Origin: Perkinsus marinus ATCC 50983
Taxonomy: Eukaryota > Perkinsozoa > Perkinsida > Perkinsidae
Direction: 5' to 3'
Assembly (NCBI RefSeq): GCF_000006405.1
Contig: NW_003200720.1
Location: 178,940-220,258 of the forward strand
DNA length: 41,319 nt
In this document: one piece after another, positions 23,849-34,445 of the stretch
How positions within the stretch are numbered: position 1 is the first letter of the stretch
Layout: every line of letters begins with the position of its first letter
Position numbers and translations under genes: made by a program
The notes under the pieces: generated by a model
The model's database searches: none
Told to the model about the DNA's origin: nothing
The model's input: only the letters and a program-made list of their open reading frames with translations

Positions 23849-24595
23849 CTACAAACCATTATGAGATACCCCTTCAAAAGCTATACGCATCCCATAGAAT
23901 TCTGAGAAGATCGTCCAGGGGGCAGCGAATACGATGTTGGCGAAGTCGTTCTTGACCATTCTAACTTTACATATCTGCATCACTCTTTTCTTGAATTGAT
24001 CAAGATCTTCTGAATCCCTGAGCTTCTTGAAGTTGTAGGACACATAAGGGTGCTTCACGAACCCGTCAGCCACAAGTTGGAATGTAGCGCTGCTCTTCTT
24101 GTTCTCACAATCCACGGCGAATTCTGCGTACGGCCAGACAGTACTCTTGACAAGCAAGTTGACAGTCATCCCTCTATAACGATATTGATAGTGGCCTGGT
24201 TGTGGGACGAGCCCAACCCTTTTGAGTGTGACACGCTTGCCCTCGAAAGTCATCTCATTATAGTCACCGGATGTGAATGTGAGAGTACGAAAATCTCCAC
24301 TGACGGGCTCGACCTTGCGGCACGTACTCCTGACTCTTTCGAAGACCGCGGTGAAGTTCTCGTGGCCAGGGCCGATGTTGTACTGTCCCGAACGACGAGT
24401 GGGAGAGAGAGTTAATGGACCCAGCTTGGAAGTGGTTACAAAAGGCGATCCACAGTACAACTTAATATTCATCAACTTATCTTCCCCGATGTACACCCAG
24501 AGTTTGTAATTCGGGGATGGAGAATAGTATCTCCCAACGGTCTGAGCGTCGGCGACGAAGAGTAAGTAGATGAGCGGTCCCAGAGAGAACAGCAT
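23849..24595 (-). CDS. Small secreted protein of unknown family
   Basis: Taking the ATG at 24595 gives 248 residues. This start puts a signal peptide at the very N-terminus (MLFSLGPLIYLLFVADAQT, hydrophobic core then a small-residue cleavage site). Two in-frame upstream codons would bury the signal under a basic leader and are less likely. The mature part is beta-rich in appearance, with repeated Gly/Tyr and Lys/Arg strands (PGHYQYRYRGM, SGDYNEMTFEG) and four to six cysteines that could form disulphides. I recognise no catalytic motif. It is intronless, unlike the left half of the window. A possible damaged relative lies upstream at 25333-25563. Secretion is inferred from sequence; function is unknown. 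Confidence 0.7.
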   Translation of the reverse strand: MLFSLGPLIYLLFVADAQTVGRYYSPSPNYKLWVYIGEDKLMNIKLYCGSPFVTTSKLGPLTLSPTRRSGQYNIGPGHENFTAVFERVRSTCRKVEPVSGDFRTLTFTSGDYNEMTFEGKRVTLKRVGLVPQPGHYQYRYRGMTVNLLVKSTVWPYAEFAVDCENKKSSATFQLVADGFVKHPYVSYNFKKLRDSEDLDQFKKRVMQICKVRMVKNDFANIVFAAPWTIFSEFYGMRIAFEGVSHNGL

Positions 24596-24870
24596 CGTAA
24601 AGAATTCTGAAGACGTCACAGAAAGAAGACATAATGGCCAGCATGGCCAACGCCGTGTATCATTTATCATACACCTCGACAAGTAACAGAGGTCATACCA
24701 AATTGACTGCCACTGACGTCACGAGCTGCACTGGCTTTTTTGCTTAAAATACTATAACAGTAGATACTGGGCGAGGGATTGGTATATCCGAAGTGCTCTT
24801 CTCTGTATCAACTATATCAACTTCTATCGCTTCCCATCGAACGTCCGACCCCGTTATGCAAAACGCTAAC

Positions 24871-24891
24871 GTAATACGCAATGCGTATTAC
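24871..24891. repeat. 21-nt palindrome with 1-nt centre
   Basis: Ten-base arms GTAATACGCA/TGCGTATTAC round a single A. It resembles the larger one-base-centre palindromes at 25191 and 36818. Confidence 0.8.
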
Positions 24892-25190
24892 GCATTACAC
24901 AACACGCAGTGAAGCGTGAGACGGATTAAGTGTATACGATCATGTCTCGTTCTGGTCATACAGCACTAAGGTCATTGGGCGAGTGGAAGTGTTCTGAACG
25001 CAAATCCGAGGCTGTCTGAGATCACAAAGTCCCCGAGCTCCTCTCGAGGCTTCATTGATTTTGCTAATTATATATGGACAGCGTCATGTTTCTCTTACCG
25101 CTCACGTTACCTTCCGGGAAAACGTGAACTTGTATTCTATGCTACATTGGTGGTTTACGATTTTTACGTTCAATCTCCACGCTTTTTTTA

Positions 25191-25245
25191 GTTTCACGCT
25201 GAAATACTAGTCGTACAATGTACGACTAGTATTTCAGCGTGAAAC
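25191..25245. repeat. 55-nt perfect palindrome with 1-nt centre
   Basis: Arms of 27 nt (25191-25217 and 25219-25245) are exact reverse complements round a single A at 25218. The left arm begins GTTTCACGCTGAAATACTAG. Transcripts would fold into a perfect hairpin; replication could also form a cruciform. It does not match the MITE family beyond the first GTTTCAC. Confidence 0.9.
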
Positions 25246-25332
25246 GTTTGTACGACGTACATGTCAGAGACACGCGGATCGAGATCCTAGGCATCGAATG
25301 GAGGTCCTCAATAGTATCACGCTAATACTCTT

Positions 25333-25563
25333 TCACGAATACGAATGCTGAGAGAGTTTCATTCTCGACTCGGCTGCTGCTACCACGAACCAAAGGGAAA
25401 CTTTCCTTGTAAAAACAGGAGCTCCCACGTATGGTTGCGAGACGCTGTATACACCCTCGCTGAGACGAACCTTCAGCCAAAAGACTTGCGATCTGCTACC
25501 GCCTCCGAAATCGAGGTAATTCATCAGGTCCCTAGTGGATGGACGAATAAGGCTTAACTTCAG
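25333..25563 (-). pseudogene. Possible truncated relative of the secreted protein
   Basis: A minus-strand frame reads YLDFGGGSRSQVFWLKVRL, then GVYSVSQPYVGAPVFTRKVS, which lines up loosely with the middle of the 23849-24595 protein (MTFEGKRVTLKRVGLVPQPG, HYQYRYRGMTVNLLVKS). It stops before the region matching the C-terminal third, and no start or signal peptide is visible. The resemblance is by eye and weak. Confidence 0.3.
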
Positions 25564-26653
25564 CCGCTGTAAGTACAATAAGACGACGCAGAGAGCATTC
25601 GCGTCGCAACCTCAAAGTCACACAGCACAGACATCAGGTTTTTTATCGCTTAGAACTCGCTGCCGCTCATTCGGGATCTGCGGGAATGCTTGTAGGGATT
25701 TTTCGATCAGGGGAGATCTCGGAAACGAGTTTGAAAGAGCGTGAAAATATGACTCATTTTCATGATCTGCAACTATCTCTTTTATTAACGTCATTAGGCC
25801 ATGTGTGAGCCTCGCTCTCATCGGTATCCTTCGCAGCAATAACGGTCCGTGATGTAAACTCGTCCAACCGTTCAACAGTGTTGAATCAACACGTTATTAG
25901 CAATGATAAGCAGTTTACATGGTAGAAGAGAGTGTCAACTCCATACGGAAGATATCTTCTATGAATCGTAGATAGTCCATCTTACCTGTCCGACAAAACA
26001 GGACATGATCGTTCACTCTCATTTCATGCAGTGTCCAAGGGCTAATCTACATAAACTAGATCGGATATCTCATGGCATGAATATTGGATGCTTGATGATG
26101 CCAACTAATCATCATCGAATGGATGAGTTATCCCCGGGTTTCCTCTGGAGTCCGAATTTCTTGTGAAGGAAATGTTTGCCTCCTAAAGTAGGTGGAGGGT
26201 CGTCGGGACGAACTCACAGGGCAATTATTGCGATAGGTTTTAGAACACCAAATGAACTGTCGCTTCGTTCAGAGACAGTATAGCGCCCCTCAAGCGAGGA
26301 ACGACGTATGATCGAATTTCAAGTTCAATCGAAGAGGAGCTCAACCTCTAGACCAACTTCCGAGTGTTGTTGCAGATAGCGGTATATAATATTTTGTGGC
26401 ACTTTGCTGGGCCATAATATCCTATTGTTTGTGCTGTCAAACACTTCAACTTAGCAGTTATTGTCTCGATGCTCACCATCAGCAGTCAGATGTCCCCTCA
26501 ATGCCTCTTTGATTTCCTCAGGACGCATCTTCCAACCACCCAGTATTTCGTTGATATCATCAACTTCGATGAAACCAGAAGGCCCGTGCGCTTCCTCACT
26601 AAGGAAAATACAAAGAAGCCTACGAATTGTGTCAAGCCCATTCGTCTGTCCAA

Positions 26654-26796
26654 TGGAGTTTCGCCTGCTTCATGAGAAATGGCGTAATATTCCAGTTGAA
26701 AAAAACGGGATATTGGCCGGTCAGATGTTTTTCCGCGAAGTGGAATGTGAAATATGCTTTTCACCGGTGTTCGACATGTAACAGGTAAAAACTCCA
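26654..26796 (+). mobile_element. MITE copy 7, inside duplicated block A only
   Basis: TGGAGTTTCGCC at left and AAACTCCA at right. The equivalent place in copy B (about 29190-29215) has no insertion, so this copy arrived after the duplication, or was lost cleanly from B. Confidence 0.7.
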
Positions 26797-27759
26797 ATGA
26801 ATATCATCCGCATCTTGCGTCTATTGTGCTCTAAATACGGCAGGTAGTTATCATCTACAGAGTTTCAGTAGTTGACTACGACACCAAATAAGGTCGGGTG
26901 AACACCTCTTGTCGCCTCTGGTCGCGTCAAGTTTCGCGTTGCCCGTCTTTCCACTGATCGTCCTCCTGGATGCTTTTGCTAACATCGCTGATTGCCCCGG
27001 TCTGCGGCGTCGTTCCGTCACATCCTCGTGTTGGAAGGCCTCAAGAAGCCTGTCGAGTTCAAAAACTCCTCATCAGCGGTTAACGATAGTGGACGGAAAG
27101 TTTCCGTCTTCTACGGTCGGAAACGGTATGAGCTTAGATATTTGAATCCAGATGAAATCACTGAGTTCGGCCACTCGCCGAGTGATGAGAGTGTCAACCG
27201 GCTGCAACTCCTTCAAAAGCTCAATCACCTGCTTGAGATTCAGTCGAGAGTGTTTGGCTGAGTCTGAGATATCAAGCTTATGGTCGTGAGATTCCGAACA
27301 GGCTACGTGAAGTCTCTAGCAAGCCAACCCTACTAGTTCAACTATCAGGTGAACCTCGAATCATATTTTAACGATGCGCAAGGCTCCCATTATTTTAATG
27401 CGACCAATGTGGCGTTAATTTTCGGCGTGATTCCACGATGGTTTTCAAAAACCCATCGTAGAATCACATGATGACGCTTGACTGTTGGACTCGGTTACAG
27501 CGACTATTAACTTGCCATATTAGACAAGAAAACACTATCGTTCTGTCCACTGATTGGTAGTTTAATCTCGTTAAGTGTCGTCATCGAGGAATATGAAGTT
27601 CATGTAATTGTTGTATATGCATTATCGTCTGAGTCTAGTTGATAGTTTTCACTCAATTGTCTGTATCCGGTAACTTCTTCCACTCTCCTCTCCAGATCTG
27701 GCTCAGCTGGCCTGATGCCGAACGTCATCAACAATGATGCAGTTTGTTGATAGGTAATG

Positions 27760-27812
27760 CTAAGAAGCACTAGGTCCCCGGTTCGATCCCGGCATTTGTC
27801 GTTTTCATTCAC
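27760..27812 (-). repeat. tRNA-like intron of the duplicated family, copy A
   Basis: Read on the gene's own (minus) strand it is a 53-nt segment with GCCGGGATCGAACCGGGGAC, ending TTAG. On the plus strand this is GGTCCCCGGTTCGATCCCGG, a textbook T-arm/B-box. Confidence 0.65.
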
Positions 27813-29007
27813 CTCCCTTTTGGAACGTCAAATAATTCACTCGTCTTTCTCCATCGCGGAGCAGAAGCTCCGTTTTTTTCAAGTTGTTGACGGAACGCCA
27901 TGACGACCTCTTCGAATCGCCACTCGGGAATTCCGTATCTAATGATCAACAGAATCTTCGCTGTGCGCGAAGACACGTCTATGATATCTTCAATGATCAA
28001 TCTCACTCAGCGAAATCAGTCTGTTGGGTAGTTGTTCACGGACGTACTGAACAACAATTCACCATTCAAGACCTTCGGTGAATACGGCGGAAACCAACTT
28101 GAACTGTGTCAACCGAAAGCGCTATTATTTTCCGGTACGACGAAAACACTAATTTAATATCACTGTGAAGCTTATCATACTAAATGTGATACATAGGGAT
28201 GTAGCCTCTCAACTCGACTTCTGGGATTTACGCTGTACCAGTGTAATGAGAGTAGACTGATAGCTAGTATATCAGGCGTGAATGAGTCCAATAACCGAAG
28301 GACTTAGAATGTGAGTCAAGAGATTACATCAATAGCATACCTTTCAATGGCAACGAGGTGTGGTCCCCAAACTGTATATCGAGGCAACTACGCGCAGACA
28401 ACAGGACTACACTTACTTGAGCATGCATTCGGAATCGTCCGCAGAGGATTCAATGGAGTCTATCTCGGTGACGGTTCGTAACGTCAACCCGGCCATCTAT
28501 ACTATACCACTCAACACGTTATTAGCAATAATAACCGATTTACATGCTAGAAGAGAGTGTCAACTCCATACGGAAGATATTTTCTATGAATCGTAGATAG
28601 TCCATCTTACCTGTTCGACAACACAACGCATCGCTCAGTCTCATTCCATGCAGTGTTCAAGGGCCAGTCTAGACCAACGCGATGGAACATCTTATGAAAT
28701 ATATATTGGATTCTTGGTGATACCAAGTAAGCGTTATCGAAGAGCTAAGTTATCCCCGGGTTTCCGAACTTTCTCGAAGAAAATATTTGCATTCTGAAGC
28801 GGGTGAAAGGTCGGTTCGATGGGAGCATTCACAAGGCAATTATCGCGATTAGAGGTAGAACAGCAAATCTTCGTTCAACGACAGCATAGCGCTACTCAAG
28901 TGCGGCACGATCTACAAACGAGTTGCAAGTTCAATCTCGAATCCAGCCTCATCGGAGTGTTGTTGCTGATAGTGGCATATGACAGTTTGTGCTGTCAAAC
29001 ACTACAA

Positions 29008-30939
29008 CTACTTATTGTCTCGGTGCTCACCATCGGCAGTCAGTAGTCCTCTTAATGCCTCGTTGATTTCCTCAGGTCGCATCTTCCAGCCGCTCAATAT
29101 TTCAATGATATCATCAACTTCAATGAAGCCAGAAGGGCCGTGGGCTTCCTCACTAGAAAAAGAACCAAAGAAGCCTACGAATCGTGTCGAGCCTTATGTT
29201 AGATCTGCTGAATCTCATCCTCATCCTGTGCCCATCTCACGCCAAATACGTCAGATAATGATCATTGTGTTTCACAGTCGGCAACGACACCCACAAGATT
29301 GTCTGAGCACCTCTTGTCGCCTCTGGTCGCATCAAATTTCGAGTTGCCCCTCTTTCCACTAATCGTCCTCCTGGATGCTTTTGCTAACATCGCTGATTGC
29401 CCCGGTCTGCGGCGTCGTTCCGTCACATCCTCGTGTTGGAAGGCCTCAAGGAGCCTAACGAGGTCAACGGTAGAGGACGGAAAGTTTCCGTCTTTTACCA
29501 TCGGAAATGATGTGATGTCATTCGAGCAGATAAAAAATCCCAATGTTTAAAGTCAGATGAAAACACCGAGTTATCGGGTGAAATTCACTGAGCTCACCCG
29601 CGACTCACCGACTGATGAGAGTGTTCACCGGTTGCAACTCCTTCAGAAGCTCAATCACCTGCTTGAGATTGAGTCGAATGTGTTTGGCTGAGTCTGAGAT
29701 ACGAAGTTGATGGTCGTGAGGTTCCGAACAGGGTACCCGAAGTCGGCTTTAACCGTAAATGAATATGCTCTCACAATCGGTTCCTAATAATTCAATTATC
29801 GGGAGGACCTCGAATTATGGCTTAACGATGCACAGTGCTTTTAATGAAGTCGACGCTGGCCGGCGACACTGGATTGTTAGTCTAGAGTTCACTGGGCCAG
29901 CGATCATTAACTCGCCAAATTATGCCAGAGAAAGGTTTGGTATTTGATGGGCTCGATGATAGCTGATCATCATAATTTAATCTCGTTGACCGAATTCACT
30001 TCGGCAATTCGGCGAATTGCCGTTATAGACATATCCACGACTGAAGTCACGTATTCGTGGTATTTGCATTATCATCTGAATGTTTGATCGAGATGATAAT
30101 TTTCACCTAATTGTCTGTGTCCGGTAACTTCTTTCACTCTCCTCTCCAAGGCTTGTTCGGCTGGCCTGATGCCGAACGTCATTAACAATGATGCAGTTTG
30201 TTGATAGGTAATGCTAAGAAGAGCCAGGTCCCCGGTTCGATCCCGGCATGTGTCGTTTTAATTCACCTCTCCTTCGGTACGTCAAGTAATTCACCCGTCT
30301 TTTGCCATCGCGGAACAGGCGCTCCATTTTTTTCTAGTTGCTGACAGAACGCCATCACAACCTCGTTGAATCTCCACTGGGGAATGCCGTATCTAATGAC
30401 CAACGAAATCTTCGCTGTGCGCAGAGACGCATCCATGATATCTTCCATGATCAATCTAACTCAGCAAATTGACCTGTCGGGTAGTTCTTCACGGACGTAC
30501 TATACAATTTATCAGAACTTCTGCAAATAAGGGCGAAAACGAATTTCGATCATGCCAAACGGAAAGTTTCGGCGAAAACGATGCAATTTTTCAGTGTTCA
30601 TGTCATTGTGAAGGTTATCATACTAGGTAACCGATACATAGTGATGTAACCTCTTGAGCTCAGTCCTGAGTCTTCCGCTGTACCACTGTTATAGGAATAG
30701 AATGATAGCTAGGTTATCAGGCGTAAGCGAGTCCAATGACCGAGTTAATAAAAGACCCAGAACTTGAGGTAAGCGGTTGCATCAGTAGTATACCCTTCAA
30801 TGGTAACGAGTTGTGGTGCTCTCTCAGCTACACTTTATATCGAGACTAGCACGCAAAGGAAGCAGGATCACGCTCACTTAAGCATGCATTCAGAATCGTT
30901 CGCAGAGGAGTCAATGGAGCCTATCTCGATGGTGCTCAT
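29008..30939 (-). CDS. Multi-exon protein of unrecognised family (copy B, best preserved)
   Basis: The right unit of the duplication. From the ATG at 30939 the parts in order are: MSTIEIGSIDSSANDSECML (donor GTGAGC), a short exon with WYSGRLRTELKRLHHYVS, then IMEDIMDASLRTAKISLVIR followed by YGIPQWRFNEVVMAF, a 53-nt tRNA-like intron (30214-30266), ITYQQTASLLMTFGIRPAE, a helical segment (LNLKQVIELLKELQPVNTL), a basic segment (LVRLLEAFQHEDVTERRRR), and an end with GPSGFIEVDDIIEILSGWKM and RPEEINEALRGLLTADGEH, stop at 29008-29010. The C-terminal part could be an EF-hand-like helical pair but lacks a clear calcium loop. No catalytic motif is seen and I cannot name the family. Not all junctions are settled, so whether it is intact is open. 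Confidence 0.5.
30214..30266 (-). repeat. tRNA-like intron of the duplicated family, copy B
   Basis: Same 53-nt segment as in copies A and C: on the minus strand GTGAATTAAAACGACACATG then GCCGGGATCGAACC, ending TTCTTAG. Confidence 0.7.
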
Positions 30940-31165
30940 TGAGAATGGATAACGGGAAAAGAATTACCACGTATAAAGTTACCACAATATCTACTCCTGG
31001 TTTAGTACTCAGTAGCATTGGACCAATATCACCGGCACGAGCATAGCACGAGGTGGGAGGTTTCGAACAACTAAACTGTCAAGATTGGGGCGAGCGCGCA
31101 ACCTACCACGATTTGTCAATAGCGTTTTTAGCTACTGCAATCTTCATCAGCATTCCTTCTTCATT
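30940..31165. other. Divergent intergenic region, copy B and racemase
   Basis: 226 nt between two starts pointing away from each other, so it should hold both promoters. An open frame continues upstream from the racemase ATG but has only a TTG at 31085; a possible acceptor (TTCATCAG, ending 31150) would allow a 5' UTR intron. Confidence 0.5.
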
Positions 31166-32296
31166 ATGATGACCAATCAAATCTTACCACCTCTATCGGG
31201 TGTGACTGTAATCGAGTTTGGTGGCCTCGCTCCTGCGCCATTCTGCGGTATGGTCTTGGCCGATTTCGGTGCTACTGTTGTGAGAATTGACAGAATTGGT
31301 GATGATCATTATGACGTATTCGATAGAGGAAATAAAATAAATATCAAAATTGACATCAAGTCCGCTTTAGGAGGTAAAATCATCCGAGAATTACTGCGAT
31401 CAGCGGATGTTCTCATTGATCCTTATCGCCCGGGAGTTTTGGACAACCTTGGTTTCGGCCCAACACAAGTATTGGAGAATATCAACTCAAGAATCATCTA
31501 CACTCAGCTGACGGGATATGGCCAATCGAAAGATACTCCTGAACGGCAATATGCTGGTCATGATATTAATTATATTGCAGCTAGCGGCGTTTTGGATCTC
31601 TTACCAAATCGACTCCCACCAATAAACCTCCTCGCAGACTTCGCAGGAGGCGGTCTCATGTGTGCTTTGGGGGTTTTATTGGCGCTGCGTCGAAGAGATA
31701 GAACTGGAACAGGTGAAGTTATTGATTGTAACATGGTTCACGGAGTAGCCTATCTTTCGACTTTCTTGTATGGTATGATTGCGAAAGAAACGCCTGTGTT
31801 AAATGAGCGGAAAAACGGCGGAGGAATATTGCGCTTTGAAAGTCATTTTTATAACGTTTATGAGACGCTCGATGGTAGGCATCTCGCGGTGGGAGCGATT
31901 GAACGGAAATTCTATCAGAAATTCCTGCAGGGTATGCATGTGGAAGATGACGAGGAATTCATTGTTGGCTATGTTGATTCCAGTCGGTGGCCGGGGCTGA
32001 TCAAACGGACTCGGAAAATTATTAAAGGAAAGAGTATGGAGGAATGGATGGGCATTTTTGATCTTCGAGAATCGTGTGTTTCTCCTGTGTTAACGATAGA
32101 TGAGGCTGAAAGAAATCCGAATTTATTTTCCCCAGGAGGAAAGTTGCCAAAACGAGCACCTGTGTTGAAGGGATCGGCTGTGGAAAAGATATCATCACGC
32201 ACAACGGAGATTATGGACTATCTGAAGTCTGATGTTGTGAAAGGAGCCATTGCAGCGGGAGTGGTTATTGTACCGAAGATTAGGAGTAATATCTGA
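31166..32296 (+). CDS. Alpha-methylacyl-CoA racemase (CoA-transferase family III)
   Basis: Interconverts (2R)- and (2S)-2-methylacyl-CoA esters, a step needed before beta-oxidation of branched fatty acids. The single exon gives 376 residues from the ATG at 31166, the usual length. The start of the family fold is LSGVTVIEFGGLAPAPFCGM with the nearby VLADFGATVVRID. RPGVLDNLGFGP is the CoA-binding signature. The catalytic residues are present: His132 in AGHDINYI, Asp158 in LLADFAGG and Glu246 in AVGAIERKFY. The C-terminus (RSNI) is not a standard PTS1 signal, so peroxisomal import is not shown. It is intronless between intron-rich neighbours, which could mean a retrocopy or a transferred gene; the sequence alone cannot say. 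Confidence 0.93.
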   Translation: MMTNQILPPLSGVTVIEFGGLAPAPFCGMVLADFGATVVRIDRIGDDHYDVFDRGNKINIKIDIKSALGGKIIRELLRSADVLIDPYRPGVLDNLGFGPTQVLENINSRIIYTQLTGYGQSKDTPERQYAGHDINYIAASGVLDLLPNRLPPINLLADFAGGGLMCALGVLLALRRRDRTGTGEVIDCNMVHGVAYLSTFLYGMIAKETPVLNERKNGGGILRFESHFYNVYETLDGRHLAVGAIERKFYQKFLQGMHVEDDEEFIVGYVDSSRWPGLIKRTRKIIKGKSMEEWMGIFDLRESCVSPVLTIDEAERNPNLFSPGGKLPKRAPVLKGSAVEKISSRTTEIMDYLKSDVVKGAIAAGVVIVPKIRSNI

Positions 32297-33021
32297 TGAT
32301 GGAAGATACGAGTGTGATCTCGCATGATTCAGTTGAGATTATATCATTTTCTATAGCTTTTTCTGAGTTTTCAAGTTGTTTTCAATGCATGTTATCGCTC
32401 TAGTCCACGACCCTCCCGAACGGGCTTCCGTCACCCACGAAGAAAGCATCTTGTAGAAAGGACGATGCCCTGTTGATTCTTCCTGGGCTAGTAGCACCTA
32501 GCGGTCCTCGAAAGGTTCTAAAGATGCACCCGTCGGTATTCTTCTCTTCCAGATTTTTTTATTGTTCAGCACTGCTACTTTCCATGGGTATAACATAGTT
32601 GGGGTATCACGATCGTGTAATACGTGGTGCTCTGGTGCGTATCTATGGAAGAGGAAACTATGTCGTGTATCATTCAGTGGTGAGTCTCACTCCGAAGCAA
32701 GGAGGAGGTAAAGAGGAGTCGTCATCTTGGTCTAGTAGTAGTATCTTACTACTAGTGTCAGAGCAGGTAAGATCGGCTCGGTCTGTTATTGACGGGACAA
32801 GGCTTTCTCAGGAGTGGTCGCAGGTCAGGGAAAAGAGTCGCTTCGTGAAGAATAGAAGAGCAAATCATATGCGAGGCAACGCGAGAAGGGGATTGGCTTG
32901 AAGCTCCCTGAGGTAAGACTCAGCAAAGCCGGTATCAATAGGAGTAGCTCTGACTCTTAGAGGAGAGCGAGGGGCTATACTTGGGGGTAAGAGAACAAGT
33001 CTCGTCTCAGTCATACTTCGT
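32297..33021. other. Intergenic between racemase and minisatellite
   Basis: No convincing gene. A 24-nt hairpin (32732-32755, arms CTAGTAGTA/TACTACTAG) is visible. An open frame at 32599-32901 is Ser/Arg-rich and lacks family features. Confidence 0.5.
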
Positions 33022-33772
33022 GGCCCCATTCAATGGGGCACACTGGACAAATGTATGGCTGGCATAGCGGCCCCATTCAATGGGGCATACCGGACAAATG
33101 TATGTCTGGCATAGCGGCCCCATTTAATGGGGCACACTGGACAAATGTATGGCTGGCATAGCGGCCCCATTTAATGGGGCACACTGGACAAATGTATGGC
33201 TGGCATAGCGGCCCCATTTAATGGGGCACACTGGACAAATGTGTGGCTGGCATAGCGGCCCCATTTAATGGGGCACACTGGACAAATGTGTGGCTGGCAT
33301 AGCGGCCCCATTTAATGGGGCAAACTGGACAAATGTGTGGCTGGCATAGCGGCCCCATTCAATGGGGCACACTGAACAAATGTATGGCTGGCATAGCGGC
33401 CCCATTTAATGGGGCACACTGGACAAATGTATGGCTGGCATAGCGGCCCCATTTGATGGGGCACACTGGACAAATGTGTGGCTGGCATAGCGGCCCCATT
33501 TAATGGGTCGCACTGGACAAATGTGTTGCTGGCATAGCGGCCCCATCTAATGGGACACACTGGACAAATGTGTGGCTGGCATAGCGGCCCCATTTAGGGG
33601 GGCACACTGGACAAATGCGTGGTTGGCATAGCGGCCCCATTTAGGGGGGCACACTGGACAAATGCGTGGTTGGCATAGCGGCCTCATTCAATGGGGCTCA
33701 CGGGTAAATGCGTGGCTGGCCTAACGGCCCCATTCAATGGGGATCACGGAACGAATAGGTTTGACATAGCTG
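33022..33772 (+). repeat. 47-bp minisatellite, 16 units
   Basis: Units start at 33022 and every 47 nt to 33680, then 33726 after a 1-nt loss. The unit is built on GGCCCCATTTAATGGGGCAC, ACTGGACAAATGTGTGGC and TGGCATAGC. Each unit holds the palindrome CCCCATT-N-AATGGGG, so every repeat can form a hairpin. Units in the middle are nearly identical; the last two to four are degenerate, as expected at an array edge. Because 47 is not a multiple of 3, the array is open in a cycling frame and gives artificial repetitive ORFs. A reversed fragment of the unit follows at 33817-33833. Confidence 0.95.
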
Positions 33773-34445
33773 CCCTATGCGGCGGACTAAACTATTCAGA
33801 ATTCCATCCGGCTGACGGGGCCGCTATGCCAGCGGTTCGTGACGGACTGGGATATGACATGCATAAGTAGGGGAATTAGTTAGGTGCATACGTGGAGATT
33901 CAGGAACGAGAAGTCCCTTAAGCGATGCGTTTCAGGAATGCAAGTCAATACCGTGATTTAGGATTGTCGTGAATGGGGGTCTCCAATCGTATGAAGTAAC
34001 CAGCAATAGTAATTGATATATACTACAGCAGTATTACTATTCTACACCAATGGCGCCTATCAGAGATTCTCCGACGGAGAAGCTTCATGCATGTCGTGAG
34101 TCACTCGTAAGTCGTACTATGACCAATCAATGGAACCCAAAACATGGATAAATATTCTGTAACCTATTCTTTGTCAAGACTGAAAATCTTCCTGTGATGC
34201 ACAATAATATTGTGACAATATCGGCTAGGTTTTCAACAACCATTGATTTCGAGCAGGAAGATCCAACAACGGACCAAGCAACGGAACTTATCGATCTGTT
34301 GAAAAATTCTTTGAGATAATCCAATGATGAGATAGAACGACAGGGGATAAAGTCTGAAAATGAAGCGAGAGACGTCACGGAAAACGTCAAAGACAAGATT
34401 TTTTGGCTCGATGATGTTCGGAGCTCGTAACTTTGGAGGGAGGGA
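33773..34445. other. Intergenic between minisatellite and subtilase 3' end
   Basis: Contains an inverted 17-nt piece of the minisatellite unit (33817-33833, GGGGCCGCTATGCCAGC). The remainder should include the subtilase 3' UTR; an open frame on the minus strand (34127-34453) begins at the subtilase stop and is judged non-coding. Confidence 0.55.

Larger units (their letters stand above)
24596..25885. other. Intergenic with palindromes and a possible gene remnant
   Basis: Between the secreted-protein start and the left edge of the duplicated block. It holds palindromes at 24871-24891 and 25191-25245 and a minus-strand reading frame (25333-25563) that may be a relative of the secreted protein. 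No complete gene is seen. Confidence 0.6.
25886..28495 (-). pseudogene. Duplicated gene block, copy A (unrecognised family, decayed)
   Basis: Left unit of a direct tandem duplication; the right unit is 28508-30939, offset about 2.62 kb. Recognisable minus-strand exons match copy B: the N-terminal SIESSADDSECMLK near 28430, IIEDIIDV...IRYGIPEWRFEEVVMAF near 27830-28005, ITYQQTASLLMTFGIRPAE near 27700-27760, a helical segment near 27170-27260, and a C-terminal part (GPSGFIEVDDINEIL, GWKMRPEEIKEALRGHL) near 26460-26600. The start codon seen in copy B is replaced and one extra base follows it here, and a MITE sits inside an intron or exon at 26654-26796. It therefore looks like the decaying copy. 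The family is not recognised. Confidence 0.55.

Noticed and set aside
26498-26797. Minus-strand 99-residue ORF spanning the MITE in block A
   Set aside because: Half of it is MITE sequence; the conserved family frame (GPSGFIEVDDI) is a different phase.
31085-31165. Longer racemase with a mitochondrial-like leader
   Set aside because: The upstream frame begins at TTG, not ATG, and the family fold starts right after the ATG at 31166. A 5' UTR or intron explains the open stretch.
33312-33593. Repetitive 93-residue protein on the minus strand
   Set aside because: It arises because a 47-bp repeat is open in all phases; there is no start context or non-repeat coding sequence.
33022-33772. CRISPR array
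   Set aside because: Units follow each other directly with no unique spacers, no cas genes are present, and the genome is eukaryotic. It is a minisatellite.
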